The notes under the pieces are model-generated. The model saw nothing but the letters and a program-made list of their open reading frames with translations. It was not told where the DNA came from and did not search any database. From the NCBI GenBank assembly GCA_019637225.1, contig JAHBWC010000001.1, positions 124,001 through 188,000 on the forward strand: 64,000 bases of DNA, given 5' to 3'. The position numbers were made by a program, and so were the translations under genes. Source of the stretch: Labilithrix sp. (GTDB lineage Bacteria; Myxococcota_A; Polyangia; Polyangiales; Polyangiaceae). Of the stretch, positions 30,618-38,455 are shown piece after piece. Every line of letters starts with the position of its first letter. The stretch's first letter is position 1.

Positions 30618-31448
30618 TCACGTCCGCAAGATCGTGCGCAGGCAGGAAGCGGTCTGCGCGACGTAGCCGTCGCCGAAGATCGCGACATGCACCAACAAGA
30701 AGTAGAGCTGGTAGAGCGCGACACGATCCGCGTGCCCGGCCAGGAGGGGAAAGCTCTCCTCGTAGGCGTCGAACGTTCGGCGGGAGAAGCCGCCAAAGAG
30801 GCGCATCATCGCGAGATCGAGCTCGCGCGAGCCGCCGGAGACGGCGGGGTCGAAGACGCAGGGCTTCCCATGTTCGTCGGCGCATGCATTTCCAGACCAG
30901 AGATCGCCATGGAGGCGAGAGGCCGGCTCGGCATCTCCGACGAGCTCGTCCATCCGGTCTGCGACGGTGTCGACGAGAGCGCGCGTGCTTGAATCGAGAC
31001 GACAACGTTTCGCGACCGCGAGGATCCGTTCGTCGCGGTAGAAGTCGGCCCAGCGGGCGTGCGGGGTGTTGCGCTGCTCGGTGAGGCCGATGAAGTTGTC
31101 GCGATCGAGACCGAACGACGGCGCGCCGCTTCGATGCAGCTCAGCGAGCGCGTGACCAAAGCTTTCCGCAGCCGCGCCACCGACCGAGCAAAGATCGAGC
31201 GCCTCGAGGACGAGGAAGTCGGCGCCGCGCGCGAGCACGCTGGGCACACGGAGCGCGCTTCGACCACGCAGGAACGCAAGGCCGTGCTCCTCGGCATCGA
31301 CCATCGCATGCGCGCGCGGATCGCGGGGCGCCTTCACGAAGACGCGGCGGCCGTCGCAGAGCTCCACCACACCGGCGCTCGGCGCCGACGAAGCGTCGCG
31401 TGGGCGAGAGCCGAGCGCCTGCTCGAGCGTCGCTGCGAACGTCGTCAC
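30618..31448 (-). CDS. Fructosamine kinase family protein
   Basis: The 276-residue protein has the phosphotransferase fold of fructosamine-3-kinases. The front part has GRRVFVKAPRDPR for nucleotide binding. The catalytic loop is RLHGDLWSGNACADEHGKPC and the metal motif is FDPAVSGGSRELDLAMMRLFGGF. These enzymes phosphorylate ketoamines on glycated proteins so the sugar falls off. Its ATG at 31448 overlaps the stop of the upstream phosphatase gene (ATGA), so they form an operon. Fructosamine kinase with a low-molecular-weight phosphatase is a recurring pairing, as LMW phosphatase-like proteins can act with ketoamine kinases. Confidence 0.92.
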   Translation of the reverse strand: MTTFAATLEQALGSRPRDASSAPSAGVVELCDGRRVFVKAPRDPRAHAMVDAEEHGLAFLRGRSALRVPSVLARGADFLVLEALDLCSVGGAAAESFGHALAELHRSGAPSFGLDRDNFIGLTEQRNTPHARWADFYRDERILAVAKRCRLDSSTRALVDTVADRMDELVGDAEPASRLHGDLWSGNACADEHGKPCVFDPAVSGGSRELDLAMMRLFGGFSRRTFDAYEESFPLLAGHADRVALYQLYFLLVHVAIFGDGYVAQTASCLRTILRT

Positions 31449-31936
31449 AACCGGTGCTTCCGACGGAGGTCGGCGAGAAGGGCCGTGCAGGCGTCGAGGC
31501 AGATGTCGACGACCTCGTCGAAACCCTCGAGCTCGCCATAGTAGGGGTCGGGCACGTTCGCCTCGCGCGGCCCGTCGACCACGTGGTCTCGGGCGAGCGA
31601 GATCTTCGCCTTCATCGTTTCGGTCGCTGCAAGCCGAACGAGCGCGAGGACGTGAGTCGTGTCCATGGCGACGACGTAGTCGAATCGATCGAAGTCGCGC
31701 GCCTTCCAGTGTTGGGCGCGGCTCTCGAGGCGGTAGCCACGCGCCTCGGCGGCGCGGATGGTGCGCGGATCCGGCCGCTCCCCGACGTGCCAGTCGCCGA
31801 TCCCGAAGCTCTCGACGTGAAAGGCGTGCGCCAGCCCAGCCTCGGCGACGAGCTTCTTGAAGATCCCTTCGGCCGTGGGCGAGCGGCAGATGTTTCCGGA
31901 GCAGACGAAGCAGACGCGGATCTTTTCGGCGGTCAC
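31445..31936 (-). CDS. Low-molecular-weight protein tyrosine phosphatase
   Basis: GTG 31936 is chosen since the domain begins eight residues later. The 163-residue protein has the P-loop CSGNICRSP (Cys12, Arg18) and the general-acid motif PDPYYG near residue 130. It also has the expected spacing helix ([15 protein letters not shown]) and [12 protein letters not shown]. All catalytic residues are present. It would dephosphorylate phosphotyrosine proteins or small phosphates. The gene is co-translated with the fructosamine kinase; on the other side it is divergent from the broken ABC-F gene. Confidence 0.92.
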   Translation of the reverse strand: MTAEKIRVCFVCSGNICRSPTAEGIFKKLVAEAGLAHAFHVESFGIGDWHVGERPDPRTIRAAEARGYRLESRAQHWKARDFDRFDYVVAMDTTHVLALVRLAATETMKAKISLARDHVVDGPREANVPDPYYGELEGFDEVVDICLDACTALLADLRRKHRL

Positions 31937-32052
31937 ACCTCGGACGCTACCGCAGGCCGCAGCCGGGAGCGAGCGCACTACCGCCGAGCTTTGTCGAACG
32001 ACGACGTCACGATCCAACTCGCGGACCAGCGTCGATGCTGAGGGCCGGCGTC

Positions 32053-32561
32053 ATGCCGTTCTCACCGCTCACGCCGTCACGAAGGCGTACGGCCTCAGGC
32101 CGCTCTTCGACAACGCCACGTTCACGATTCGGCGAGGTGAGAAGGTCGCGCTGCTCGGCCCGAACGGCACCGGCAAGTCCACGCTCCTCCGCGTCCTTGC
32201 GCGGATCGAGCCGCTCGCGCGGATCCTCGTGGCGAAGCCCGACCTCGCGATCTTCGACGAGCCGACGAACCATCTCGACGCCGAGACGATTGGCTGGCTC
32301 GAGCAATACATGCTCACCGAGCTCACCGGCGCAGTGCTGTTCGTCACCCACGATCGGTACCTCCTCGACCACGTCGCCTCGCGCGTGTTCGATCTCGAGG
32401 ACGGCCGCGTCGCCGAGTACACGAAGCGGAACGACGCCGTGGGCGCGTTCGAAGACTTCCTCGAGCAGAAGGCCGAGCGCTTCGCGCACGCCGAGCGTGT
32501 CGAATCGAATCGACAGAACTTCCTCCGCATGGAGATCGAGTGGCTCCGCCGCGGCCCGAAG
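32053..32561 (+). pseudogene. ABC-F ATPase, N-terminal half (damaged)
   Basis: The frame reads [20 protein letters not shown], a Walker A (GPNGTGKST), then directly [21 protein letters not shown] (Walker B) and [13 protein letters not shown], ending WLRRGPKA. The first ATPase domain thus lacks about 100 residues, including the LSGG signature. The deletion lies between two copies of GCGCGGATC (32190-32210). The apparent start ATG 32053 is one base out of frame. Downstream the gene is cut at CGAAGGCCCCGTTC (32557-32570), and the missing half resumes at 34038. It belongs to the Uup-like branch by the RRGPKAR-type linker. Confidence 0.8.
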
Positions 32562-32681
32562 GCCCCGTTCTGCACGCCGAATCCGTGCCTGCATGGCGCG
32601 GCCTGCATCAACAGCATGTGCATGTGCCCGCCCCCGTACTACGGGGCGTTCTGTGAGTTCGACGGCGGTGGGATCCATTGA
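32562..32681 (+). pseudogene. EGF-like module fused onto the broken ABC-F frame
   Basis: Directly after GPKA the frame reads [19 protein letters not shown], then [13 protein letters not shown] and stop, a complete EGF-like Cys pattern (six Cys). It is the C-terminus of some secreted EGF-type protein, joined in frame to a cytoplasmic ATPase. The joint product is unlikely to be meaningful. Confidence 0.6.
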
Positions 32682-33049
32682 GGCTGACGGAATCCCTCAG
32701 GTCGGCTGAAGGCCTCGGGCCTCGAAAAGATGCTGAAGTCGAGCAGTAGAGAAGAGCGGACTCACTCCCTCTTCTGACAAGGCAACTTCTGGTATCGGCG
32801 ACTCGCGATCATGCGCTACTCGGGTTCGAGTCGCGCATGATCGCGTTCGACAAGATCGTTCGAGAGCGCGACGTGCTCGTTCCAGGCGCTCGGGATCCTC
32901 TGCTCGGCGTCGTGGGTCGAGCTCCGTCCTGCCTTCGGTTACGCGCGGGTCGCCCGGTCGCGTCGCCGATGCGCGAACGCAGCTGAAGACTGCTCGCAGG
33001 TCTAGACGCCGCCGCCCGAGACCCCGGAGCGATCACGGATCGACATCTG
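32682..33049. other. Non-coding interval with a very strong hairpin
   Basis: No gene is supported. At 32804-32845, CGCGATCATGCGC pairs perfectly with GCGCATGATCGCG, and inside it ACTCG-GGTT-CGAGT adds five more pairs. The result is a 42-nt hairpin of 18 pairs with one mismatch and a tetraloop. It has no T-tract. It may be an insertion-element end, a recombination site or a structured RNA. Confidence 0.5.
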
Positions 33050-33880
33050 TCAGCATCCGCGCCGCGACGGGAACGGCGGCTCCGAGGGTACCTCGGCCGA
33101 CGCGCCTGGCGAGCCTGCATCGGGGGCGCCGGGCGCCACGATCGGCACGTCGAGTGGAGCCGAGACGTTTCCGGCAGCGTCGATCACCACGAACCGGAGT
33201 GTCGCCTGCTCACCCGGAGACAGCGTCCCGGCCGCGAGGCGCACCCCGAAGGGGCTGGGCCGAGGAAAGGTGCCGATCGACGTGCGACCGCGGCTGACGT
33301 AAGCGGTGACCGGCGCGACGACAGCACCAGCCGCACGGACGAGGGTCACCTTCGCGCGCACGACCGCCTCATCGTCGACCTCGATGGTCCCCACGACGAG
33401 ATCGGCTGGAGTCGACGGCGGGCACACCGGGCCGGGTACCGCGAGCGAGACTCTCTCGACCTTCGCGTTCGCGAGCGTCGGCGCGTGCGTGTCTGGCGTC
33501 GTACCGACCTGATAGGTCGCCGTCCGGATCCGATCCACCATGACGACCACGCTGGCGCGCGGCGGAAGCGGCGCCTTCGGAGTGATCTCGATCTGCTCGT
33601 CCGACACGGCGCGATCGAACGCGGCCGCGACGCCGTTCACGAGGAGCTGGACGGGAACGGTCTCGACCGGTCCGACGACGGACGTCACCCGGAGGCGTGC
33701 GTTTGTCGGAACGAACGTAGGACTCCTCGGAGTGTCGAGCGCAGCCTGTTGCTCGCGCGGCGGCTTCGCAATGCCGATCGTCGCGACAGGCGCGGGCGGG
33801 CAGGCCCCCTCCTGAGCGACGGACGAGAGGGAGAGGCAGAGTGGCACGAGGAAGGCGGCAAGAGCAAAGACGCGGCGCAT
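33050..33880 (-). CDS. Secreted protein of unknown function
   Basis: ATG 33880 opens a Sec signal peptide (MRRVFALAAFLVPLCLSLS, cleavage probably after VAQ). The mature part of about 250 residues has two Ig-like or cadherin-like segments. One contains RLRVTSVVGPVETVPVQLLV and APLPPRASVVVMVDRI; the other contains VVGTIEVDDEAVVRAKVTLV and FVVIDAAGNVSAPLDVPIV. DxAGNxS is typical of bacterial Ig-like domains. The tail is Pro/Ser-rich. It lies wholly inside the insert that splits the ABC-F gene, so it probably arrived with it. Confidence 0.7.
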   Translation of the reverse strand: MRRVFALAAFLVPLCLSLSSVAQEGACPPAPVATIGIAKPPREQQAALDTPRSPTFVPTNARLRVTSVVGPVETVPVQLLVNGVAAAFDRAVSDEQIEITPKAPLPPRASVVVMVDRIRTATYQVGTTPDTHAPTLANAKVERVSLAVPGPVCPPSTPADLVVGTIEVDDEAVVRAKVTLVRAAGAVVAPVTAYVSRGRTSIGTFPRPSPFGVRLAAGTLSPGEQATLRFVVIDAAGNVSAPLDVPIVAPGAPDAGSPGASAEVPSEPPFPSRRGC

Positions 33881-34037
33881 TCCGAAGGGTACGGTCGTGA
33901 GGTCGAAACGATCTAGCGAGAGATGGCGCCCCCCGGGTGCACGAGAAGCCATCCGCGCGCTGCAGCCCGACCCGATCGCGCACGAGCTTGGAGAGGCGTA
34001 GCGGCCGGAGCGGAGCGCTTGCACAGCCTGATCGCCT

Positions 34038-34972
34038 CGAAGGCCCGTTCGACGAAGCAGAAGGCACGCATCCAGCGCGCCGAGACGGCGATCGCCGCCG
34101 AAGGCCTGCGCGTCCGCGGCGAGGTCGAGCTCGGCGGGCTCGAGTCCGGCTCTTCGCGGCTCGGCCGGACGATCCTCGAGCTCGTCGATGTCAGCCTCGA
34201 CCTCGGCGGACGCCGCCTCGTCGACGACCTCACGCTCCGTCTCGTGAAGGGCAATCGGATCGGTATCGTCGGGCCGAACGGCGCGGGCAAGACGACGCTC
34301 CTTCGCCTCATCACCGGCGAGCTCACGCCCACCAGGGGCAAGATCGAGCGCGGCGTGAACACGAAGTTCGCGTACTTCGATCAGGCGCGGACCACATTGC
34401 GCGACGACTGGACCGTCTTCGACAACGTCGCGGAGCGTGAAGGTGCCGATCGCACCGGTGCGGGGGTCGTCACGATCGGCGACCGCACCCTCGAGATGCG
34501 CGCGTACCTCGAGCTCTTCATGTTCGAAGGCGCTGCGCTCCGCCGAAAGGTCTCGGCACTCTCCGGCGGAGAGCGCGCCCGCGTGGCGCTCGCCCTCGCG
34601 TTGAAGACGGGCGCCAACGTCCTTCTGCTCGACGAGCCGACGAACGATCTCGACATCCAGACCCTCGGCTCGCTCGCCGAGCTCATCGAGAGCTGGCCGG
34701 GTTGCGTCCTCGTCGTCTCCCACGATCGCTTCTTCCTCGATCGCGTCGTGACCTCCATCCTCTCCTTCGAAGGCGGAGGCGAGGTGCAGCTCTACGCCGG
34801 CAACTGGGAGAGCTACCGCGACCAGAAACGCGAGGAGGCCAAGGCCGCCAAACAGGCGACGAAAGCCGCGTCATCGCCGCCGCCGGCCTCGCGCCGTCGG
34901 CCGAGCGCCGGCCCGCGCGAGCTCCCGCCGCTGCCCGGATTCTCCGAGGCGCCCTCCAAGCGTCGCGGGTAG
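34038..34972 (+). pseudogene. ABC-F ATPase, C-terminal half
   Basis: From 34038 the frame resumes the ABC-F linker (KARSTKQKARIQRAETAIAA). It then gives the complete second ATPase domain: Walker A GPNGAGKTT, signature LSGGERARVALALAL, Walker B LLLDEPTNDLD, switch His in VSHDRFFLDR. A charged C-terminal tail follows (REEAKAAKQATKAA). There is no start of its own that suits the domain. Together with 32053-32561 it makes an Uup-like protein. CGAAGGCCC-GTTC at 34038-34050 repeats the sequence at the left break. It might be expressed as a single-domain ATPase, but that is unlikely to be functional. Confidence 0.8.
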
Positions 34973-34987
34973 GGCAGGCCGGGCGCT

Positions 34988-35140
34988 AGAGCGTGCGCAG
35001 GTACGCGAGCAGATCGCGCCGCCGCGCTCGCGGCTCTGGGGCTCCAGGCTTTCAAGCGGCCGCAGCAGAACCGGCATGAGCGGGAAGACGGTCCCCCGCG
35101 CGATGTACGAGCCGTCCGGCTGGGCGGTCGAGCTCGATGG
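34988..35140 (-). pseudogene. Possible cytochrome c C-terminal remnant
   Basis: On the - strand one frame reads YIARGTVFPLMPVLLRPLES, and after a one-base shift another reads RRRDLLAYLRTL and TAG (34988-34990). MPxxxxxLxPQSRRDLLAYLRTL is a common ending of c-type cytochrome domains. No CxxCH is nearby. The segment is short, so the call is weak. The rest of 34973-35238 holds nothing else. Confidence 0.3.
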
Positions 35141-35238
35141 TGCCGTGCTTAGGTCCTTGAGGCCGTGGGGTCGATCCGTTTTAGGCCTGAGGGTGAGCGC
35201 AGCTCGCCTCGCGAGTCCGGAGTCGCTTCGCACCAGAA

Positions 35239-35514
35239 TCAGACCGCGATGGCGAGCTTCTCCCCGATCGCCGCGCAATAGCGCTGAAGCGTGGAGAGCT
35301 TCACGTCGCCGCTCGCCTCGAGCTTACTCACGACCGAGGCGGAGGTGCCCATCCGGGCGGCCACAATGGTCTGCGACAGAGCCTTCTTCTCGCGCATCGC
35401 GGCGAGCTTCCGCGCGAGCTTTCGGCGCGTCTCAGCTTCGCGAACCAAGTTCGGGAACGCCGGATTCTTCCGGGTGCGCTCGTCGACGATCTCGGCCAGG
35501 AAGTCCTTCGCCAT
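35239..35514 (-). CDS. XRE-family (HigA-like) antitoxin or regulator
   Basis: The 91-residue protein has a long N-terminal helix (AEIVDERTRKNPAFPNLVREA) and then a helix-turn-helix (KKALSQTIVAARMGTSASVV followed by SKLE), a layout typical of HigA-type antitoxins. In higBA loci a RelE-like toxin normally lies directly upstream; here the upstream 250 bp contain no such gene, so the antitoxin seems orphaned. A clean operator lies 21-55 bp before its ATG (35514), so the protein is likely a functional autorepressor. Confidence 0.8.
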   Translation of the reverse strand: MAKDFLAEIVDERTRKNPAFPNLVREAETRRKLARKLAAMREKKALSQTIVAARMGTSASVVSKLEASGDVKLSTLQRYCAAIGEKLAIAV

Positions 35515-35534
35515 GCAACCAGTGTGAAGCGCGG

Positions 35535-35569
35535 AAGCTATGTCGGAAACGCCATAGCTTGGAAGCTAT
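35535..35569. promoter_or_regulatory. Operator with three AAGCTAT half-sites
   Basis: AAGCTAT occurs at 35535-35541 and 35563-35569, and its complement ATAGCTT at 35554-35560. ATAGCTT-GG-AAGCTAT (35554-35569) is a perfect inverted repeat, and GGAAGCTAT is a direct repeat 28 bp apart. It lies upstream of the HigA-like gene and is the probable binding site. Confidence 0.7.
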
Positions 35570-35770
35570 AGGCGCGTCCGCTTGGCACGCTTTCTTCGCC
35601 GCGCCGCGGTCGCGCCAGTCACGGAGGCGATCCTCCGCCAGGTCGAGCTCGCGTGGCGGGGGCTTCTGGGTGCGCCGGCGACCCACGTCAACGTGGACAC
35701 TTCCGAGCCTGAAAGCTGTCGACGTCGAATCTGCCCTTCCTGTTCCCGCTAGCCGAGATAGCGTGACACC

Positions 35771-37543
35771 ATGGCGACTACGTTACTGCGAGCGGTCGGC
35801 GCGGCGCTGCTGCTCGGTGTCTTGGCGGTTGCATGTGGAGCCGACGACCTCCCCGCCGGTTCGGAGCTCGACGCAGGAGTGGCGCAGGACAGCGGGGCTG
35901 GGCCCGTCCCCGGCGACGATGCCGGCGGTCCGAGCCCGTCGGCGCCGACCTTCGCGGTCGGGGGCGTCGTGAGCGGTCTCGTCGGCACGGGGCTCGTCCT
36001 CCAGAACAACGCCGGCGACGACATCACCGTGACCGCCAGCGGCACGTTCGTCTTCGCCACGAAGCTCGGTGCGGGCGCGCCGTTCGCGGTGACCGTGAAG
36101 GCGCAGCCGAGCTCGCCGCCGCAGACCTGCGTAGTGACCGACGGGACCGGCGCGGTCGCGTCTGCCGATGTCAGCAAGGTGAAGGTCGACTGCGTGACCG
36201 ACGCGTTCACCGTCGGGGGCAACGTGACGGGGCTCGCGGCAGGCAACGAGGTCGTCCTCCGGAACAACGGTGGCGACGACGCGACGGTCAACGCCGACGG
36301 CAGCTTCGCGTTCGCCACACCGATCAAGAGCGGTGAGAGCTTCGACGTCAGCGTGTTCACCCAGCCGAGCGCGCCGAACCAGACCTGCATCGTCACGGGC
36401 GGCACGGGGACGATCGCCGTCGGCAACGTCGTCACGGTCGTCGTCAACTGCGCGACGAACGAGTACACGGCGGGTGGAACCGTGACCGGCGTTAGCGGTG
36501 TCGGGCTCGTGCTCCAGAACGGCGACGCGGAGGCCCCGGTCAACGGGAACGGGACGTTTTCCATGCCCCCGCAGGCCGACGGTTCGGCGTACGACATCAG
36601 GGTCAAGAGCGACCCGGCGGCGAAGCGCTGCACCGTCACGAACGGCTCCGGCACGCTTCAAGGCGCGAACGTCACCGATGTCACCGTCACGTGCATCGAC
36701 GTCTTCACCGTGGGCGGTTCCATCACGGGGCTCGCAGTGGGGGCGGTCGTACTCTCCAACAACGGCGGCGACGATCTCACCGTGAGTGGCAACGGGAGCT
36801 TCACCTTCGCGACCGCGGTGGCGAGCTATGCGGTCGCGATCAAGACGCAGCCGACCGATCGCGAGTGCCAGATCGAGAACGCCTCCGGCAACCCGAACGC
36901 GAACGTCACCAACGTGACGGTGACCTGCGGCCATACGCGATGCCGCACGGTCGGCGGGCAGCTGTGGTGCCGCGACTCGGTCGGCGCGCGCAGTTGCAAC
37001 GCCTTCTGCACCGCGACGGGCCTGAGCCCGCCGACGATCGACGACGCGACGTGGTTCGCAGCGCAGAACGAGGCCGCCGAATGCAGCGCGCTCGCAGCTG
37101 CCTTCGGCGTCGGCTCGACGAACCTCGGTTCGTGGAGCATTTCGTGCGCGCAGATCCAGCAGAACAGGATGGCTTGCTCGACCAACCCGATGTGCCCGAC
37201 GGCCTTTCGAGAGACACCGGGCATCACGCCGACCGACTACGCGGTGTGCCCTTGCGGAGACGCGACGGCGTGCGCGACCGGAGGCGAGGAACAGGAGACG
37301 ACGGTGACCTGCCCGGCGGGGTCCGTGATCAAGCGCATCGCGTTCGCGAGCTACGGCACGCCCAACGGCTCGTGTGGCGGCTTCACCACCAACGGCGCGT
37401 GCCACGCGGCGAGCTCACTCTCCGCGGTCGAGCAGCGCTGCCTCGGCCGCGCGTCGTGCACCGTCGTCGCCACCAACGGGATTTTCGGAGACCCGTGCCC
37501 CGCGACGGTCAAGCGCCTCTACATCCAGGCGAGCTGTCAGTAG
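35771..37543 (+). CDS. Lipoprotein with four tandem repeats and a SUEL-type lectin domain
   Basis: ATG 35771 opens a lipoprotein signal (VLAVAC, then GADD). After an Asp/Pro-rich linker come four repeats of about 80 residues (FTVGGxVTGL, LQNNGGDD, GxFxFAT, QTCxVxxGxG, VxVxC) at residues about 60-385. A Cys-rich segment follows. The C-terminal 80 residues match sea-urchin-egg-lectin (SUEL) galactose-binding domains: IKRIAFASYGTPNGSCGGF, then the conserved C.A.S..AV..RC.GR.SC.V block and IFGDPCPATVKRLYIQASC. It should sit on the outer surface and bind sugar. The same domain type recurs in the protein at 60279. The gap 35570-35770 holds no gene. Confidence 0.85.
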   Translation: MATTLLRAVGAALLLGVLAVACGADDLPAGSELDAGVAQDSGAGPVPGDDAGGPSPSAPTFAVGGVVSGLVGTGLVLQNNAGDDITVTASGTFVFATKLGAGAPFAVTVKAQPSSPPQTCVVTDGTGAVASADVSKVKVDCVTDAFTVGGNVTGLAAGNEVVLRNNGGDDATVNADGSFAFATPIKSGESFDVSVFTQPSAPNQTCIVTGGTGTIAVGNVVTVVVNCATNEYTAGGTVTGVSGVGLVLQNGDAEAPVNGNGTFSMPPQADGSAYDIRVKSDPAAKRCTVTNGSGTLQGANVTDVTVTCIDVFTVGGSITGLAVGAVVLSNNGGDDLTVSGNGSFTFATAVASYAVAIKTQPTDRECQIENASGNPNANVTNVTVTCGHTRCRTVGGQLWCRDSVGARSCNAFCTATGLSPPTIDDATWFAAQNEAAECSALAAAFGVGSTNLGSWSISCAQIQQNRMACSTNPMCPTAFRETPGITPTDYAVCPCGDATACATGGEEQETTVTCPAGSVIKRIAFASYGTPNGSCGGFTTNGACHAASSLSAVEQRCLGRASCTVVATNGIFGDPCPATVKRLYIQASCQ

Positions 37544-37578
37544 TCGAGTCAGCTCGTCCGTCACGCACGCGGGAATGG

Positions 37579-38163
37579 CTACTCGTTCCAGACGATCTCC
37601 GGCGCCGGCGGCGCATCCTTTCCGAAAGGTCCTTCAACGCGGGTGACCCATCGACGCGCGAGCTCCTCACCGATGCGTCGGAGGACGGCGTCGATGCGAG
37701 CCACGTCAGGTCGCTTCGGCAGCGTCGAGACGTCCCGAGCGGCCTCGAGACCGAGCGCCATCGCGTCGGCCTCGGCGAGGACCTCCGAGAGCGCGACCTC
37801 TCCGCGCTTGATGGCGAAGAGGCGCGAGCGGAGCGGCTCCTCGACCTCGAAGGTCGGCGTCCCTCCGCGTAGCCAGCGTGTCGCGGTCGCGATGAGCCGC
37901 ACCGCCTCCGCACGTCGATGCGCGAAGAGCGCCTGCCCAAGACGACGTGGCGTGAGCTCCCCGCGCGCATACCGGAGGACGCCGACTCCCACGACGGTAA
38001 CGTCGACGGCATCACCGCTCACCTTCGTCACGCGCCCGACCGTGCCTTGGGGAACGCGGCGCTCTCCGACGACCCGGTCGATGCGCGTCACCACCTCCGT
38101 TCCGTGAGGAAGCGGCACGGCGCGAGAATCGAGCCGTTCGAGGTTGCGCAGCCGAGGATCCAC
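37579..38163 (-). CDS. Nucleotidyltransferase-related protein lacking its core
   Basis: GTG 38163 opens a 194-residue frame. The start (VDPRLRNLERLDSRAVPLPHG, then VPQGTVGRVTKVSGDAVDV) and the end (RPDVARIDAVLRRIGEELAR then GPFGKDAPPAPEIVWNE) resemble both ends of a longer family that, as I recall, carries a central nucleotidyltransferase domain of 150-250 residues. Here FAHRRAEA is followed directly by VRLIATATRWLRGG, so the core seems to be missing by an in-frame deletion. If so, the product has no catalytic residues. Codon use stays good, so the loss may be recent or the short form may be real. It is convergent with the lectin gene. Confidence 0.5.
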   Translation of the reverse strand: MDPRLRNLERLDSRAVPLPHGTEVVTRIDRVVGERRVPQGTVGRVTKVSGDAVDVTVVGVGVLRYARGELTPRRLGQALFAHRRAEAVRLIATATRWLRGGTPTFEVEEPLRSRLFAIKRGEVALSEVLAEADAMALGLEAARDVSTLPKRPDVARIDAVLRRIGEELARRWVTRVEGPFGKDAPPAPEIVWNE

Positions 38164-38246
38164 GATGAGGAGCCCAGGCTATCTCATGCCGCTCCGTCGA
38201 GGTCCCAGCGCGACGCCCATGAGCTCGGCCGAGAGCGCCGATGCCG

Positions 38247-38447
38247 CTACGCCGTCGCGGCCCGAGAGCGCGGCCGACCGAAGGCACCGGCTTGAAGGTG
38301 ATCGTGCCGGAGCCAGTCGACGTCGCCGTCTTCGTCGAGGCGCTCGAGCAGCAGCTCGCGCACCCGGGCGGTGCGACGGACGGCGGAGCACCGGGCGCCG
38401 AGGACGTGCGCCACCGCGATGCGCGCGCTCGTCGGCGACGCGTACAC
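38247..38447 (-). other. Unassigned coding-like fragment
   Basis: Downstream of the YbiT gene the - strand frame reads VYASPTSARIAVAHVLGARC, then VRELLLERLDEDGDVDWLRH, with strong third-position G/C and a TAG at 38247-38249. No start is obvious. It may be the tail of a lost gene. The remainder of 38164-38455 shows nothing. Confidence 0.3.
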
Positions 38448-38455
38448 GGGTCGAT

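Noticed and set aside
32053-32681. A designed ABC-ATPase/EGF fusion protein
   Set aside because: The ATPase lacks its signature and start, and the EGF part is cytoplasmic in such a fusion; it is a junction by insertion.
32817-32840. tRNA T-arm (GGTTCGAGTC)
   Set aside because: The bases are part of a longer palindrome and no other tRNA parts surround them.
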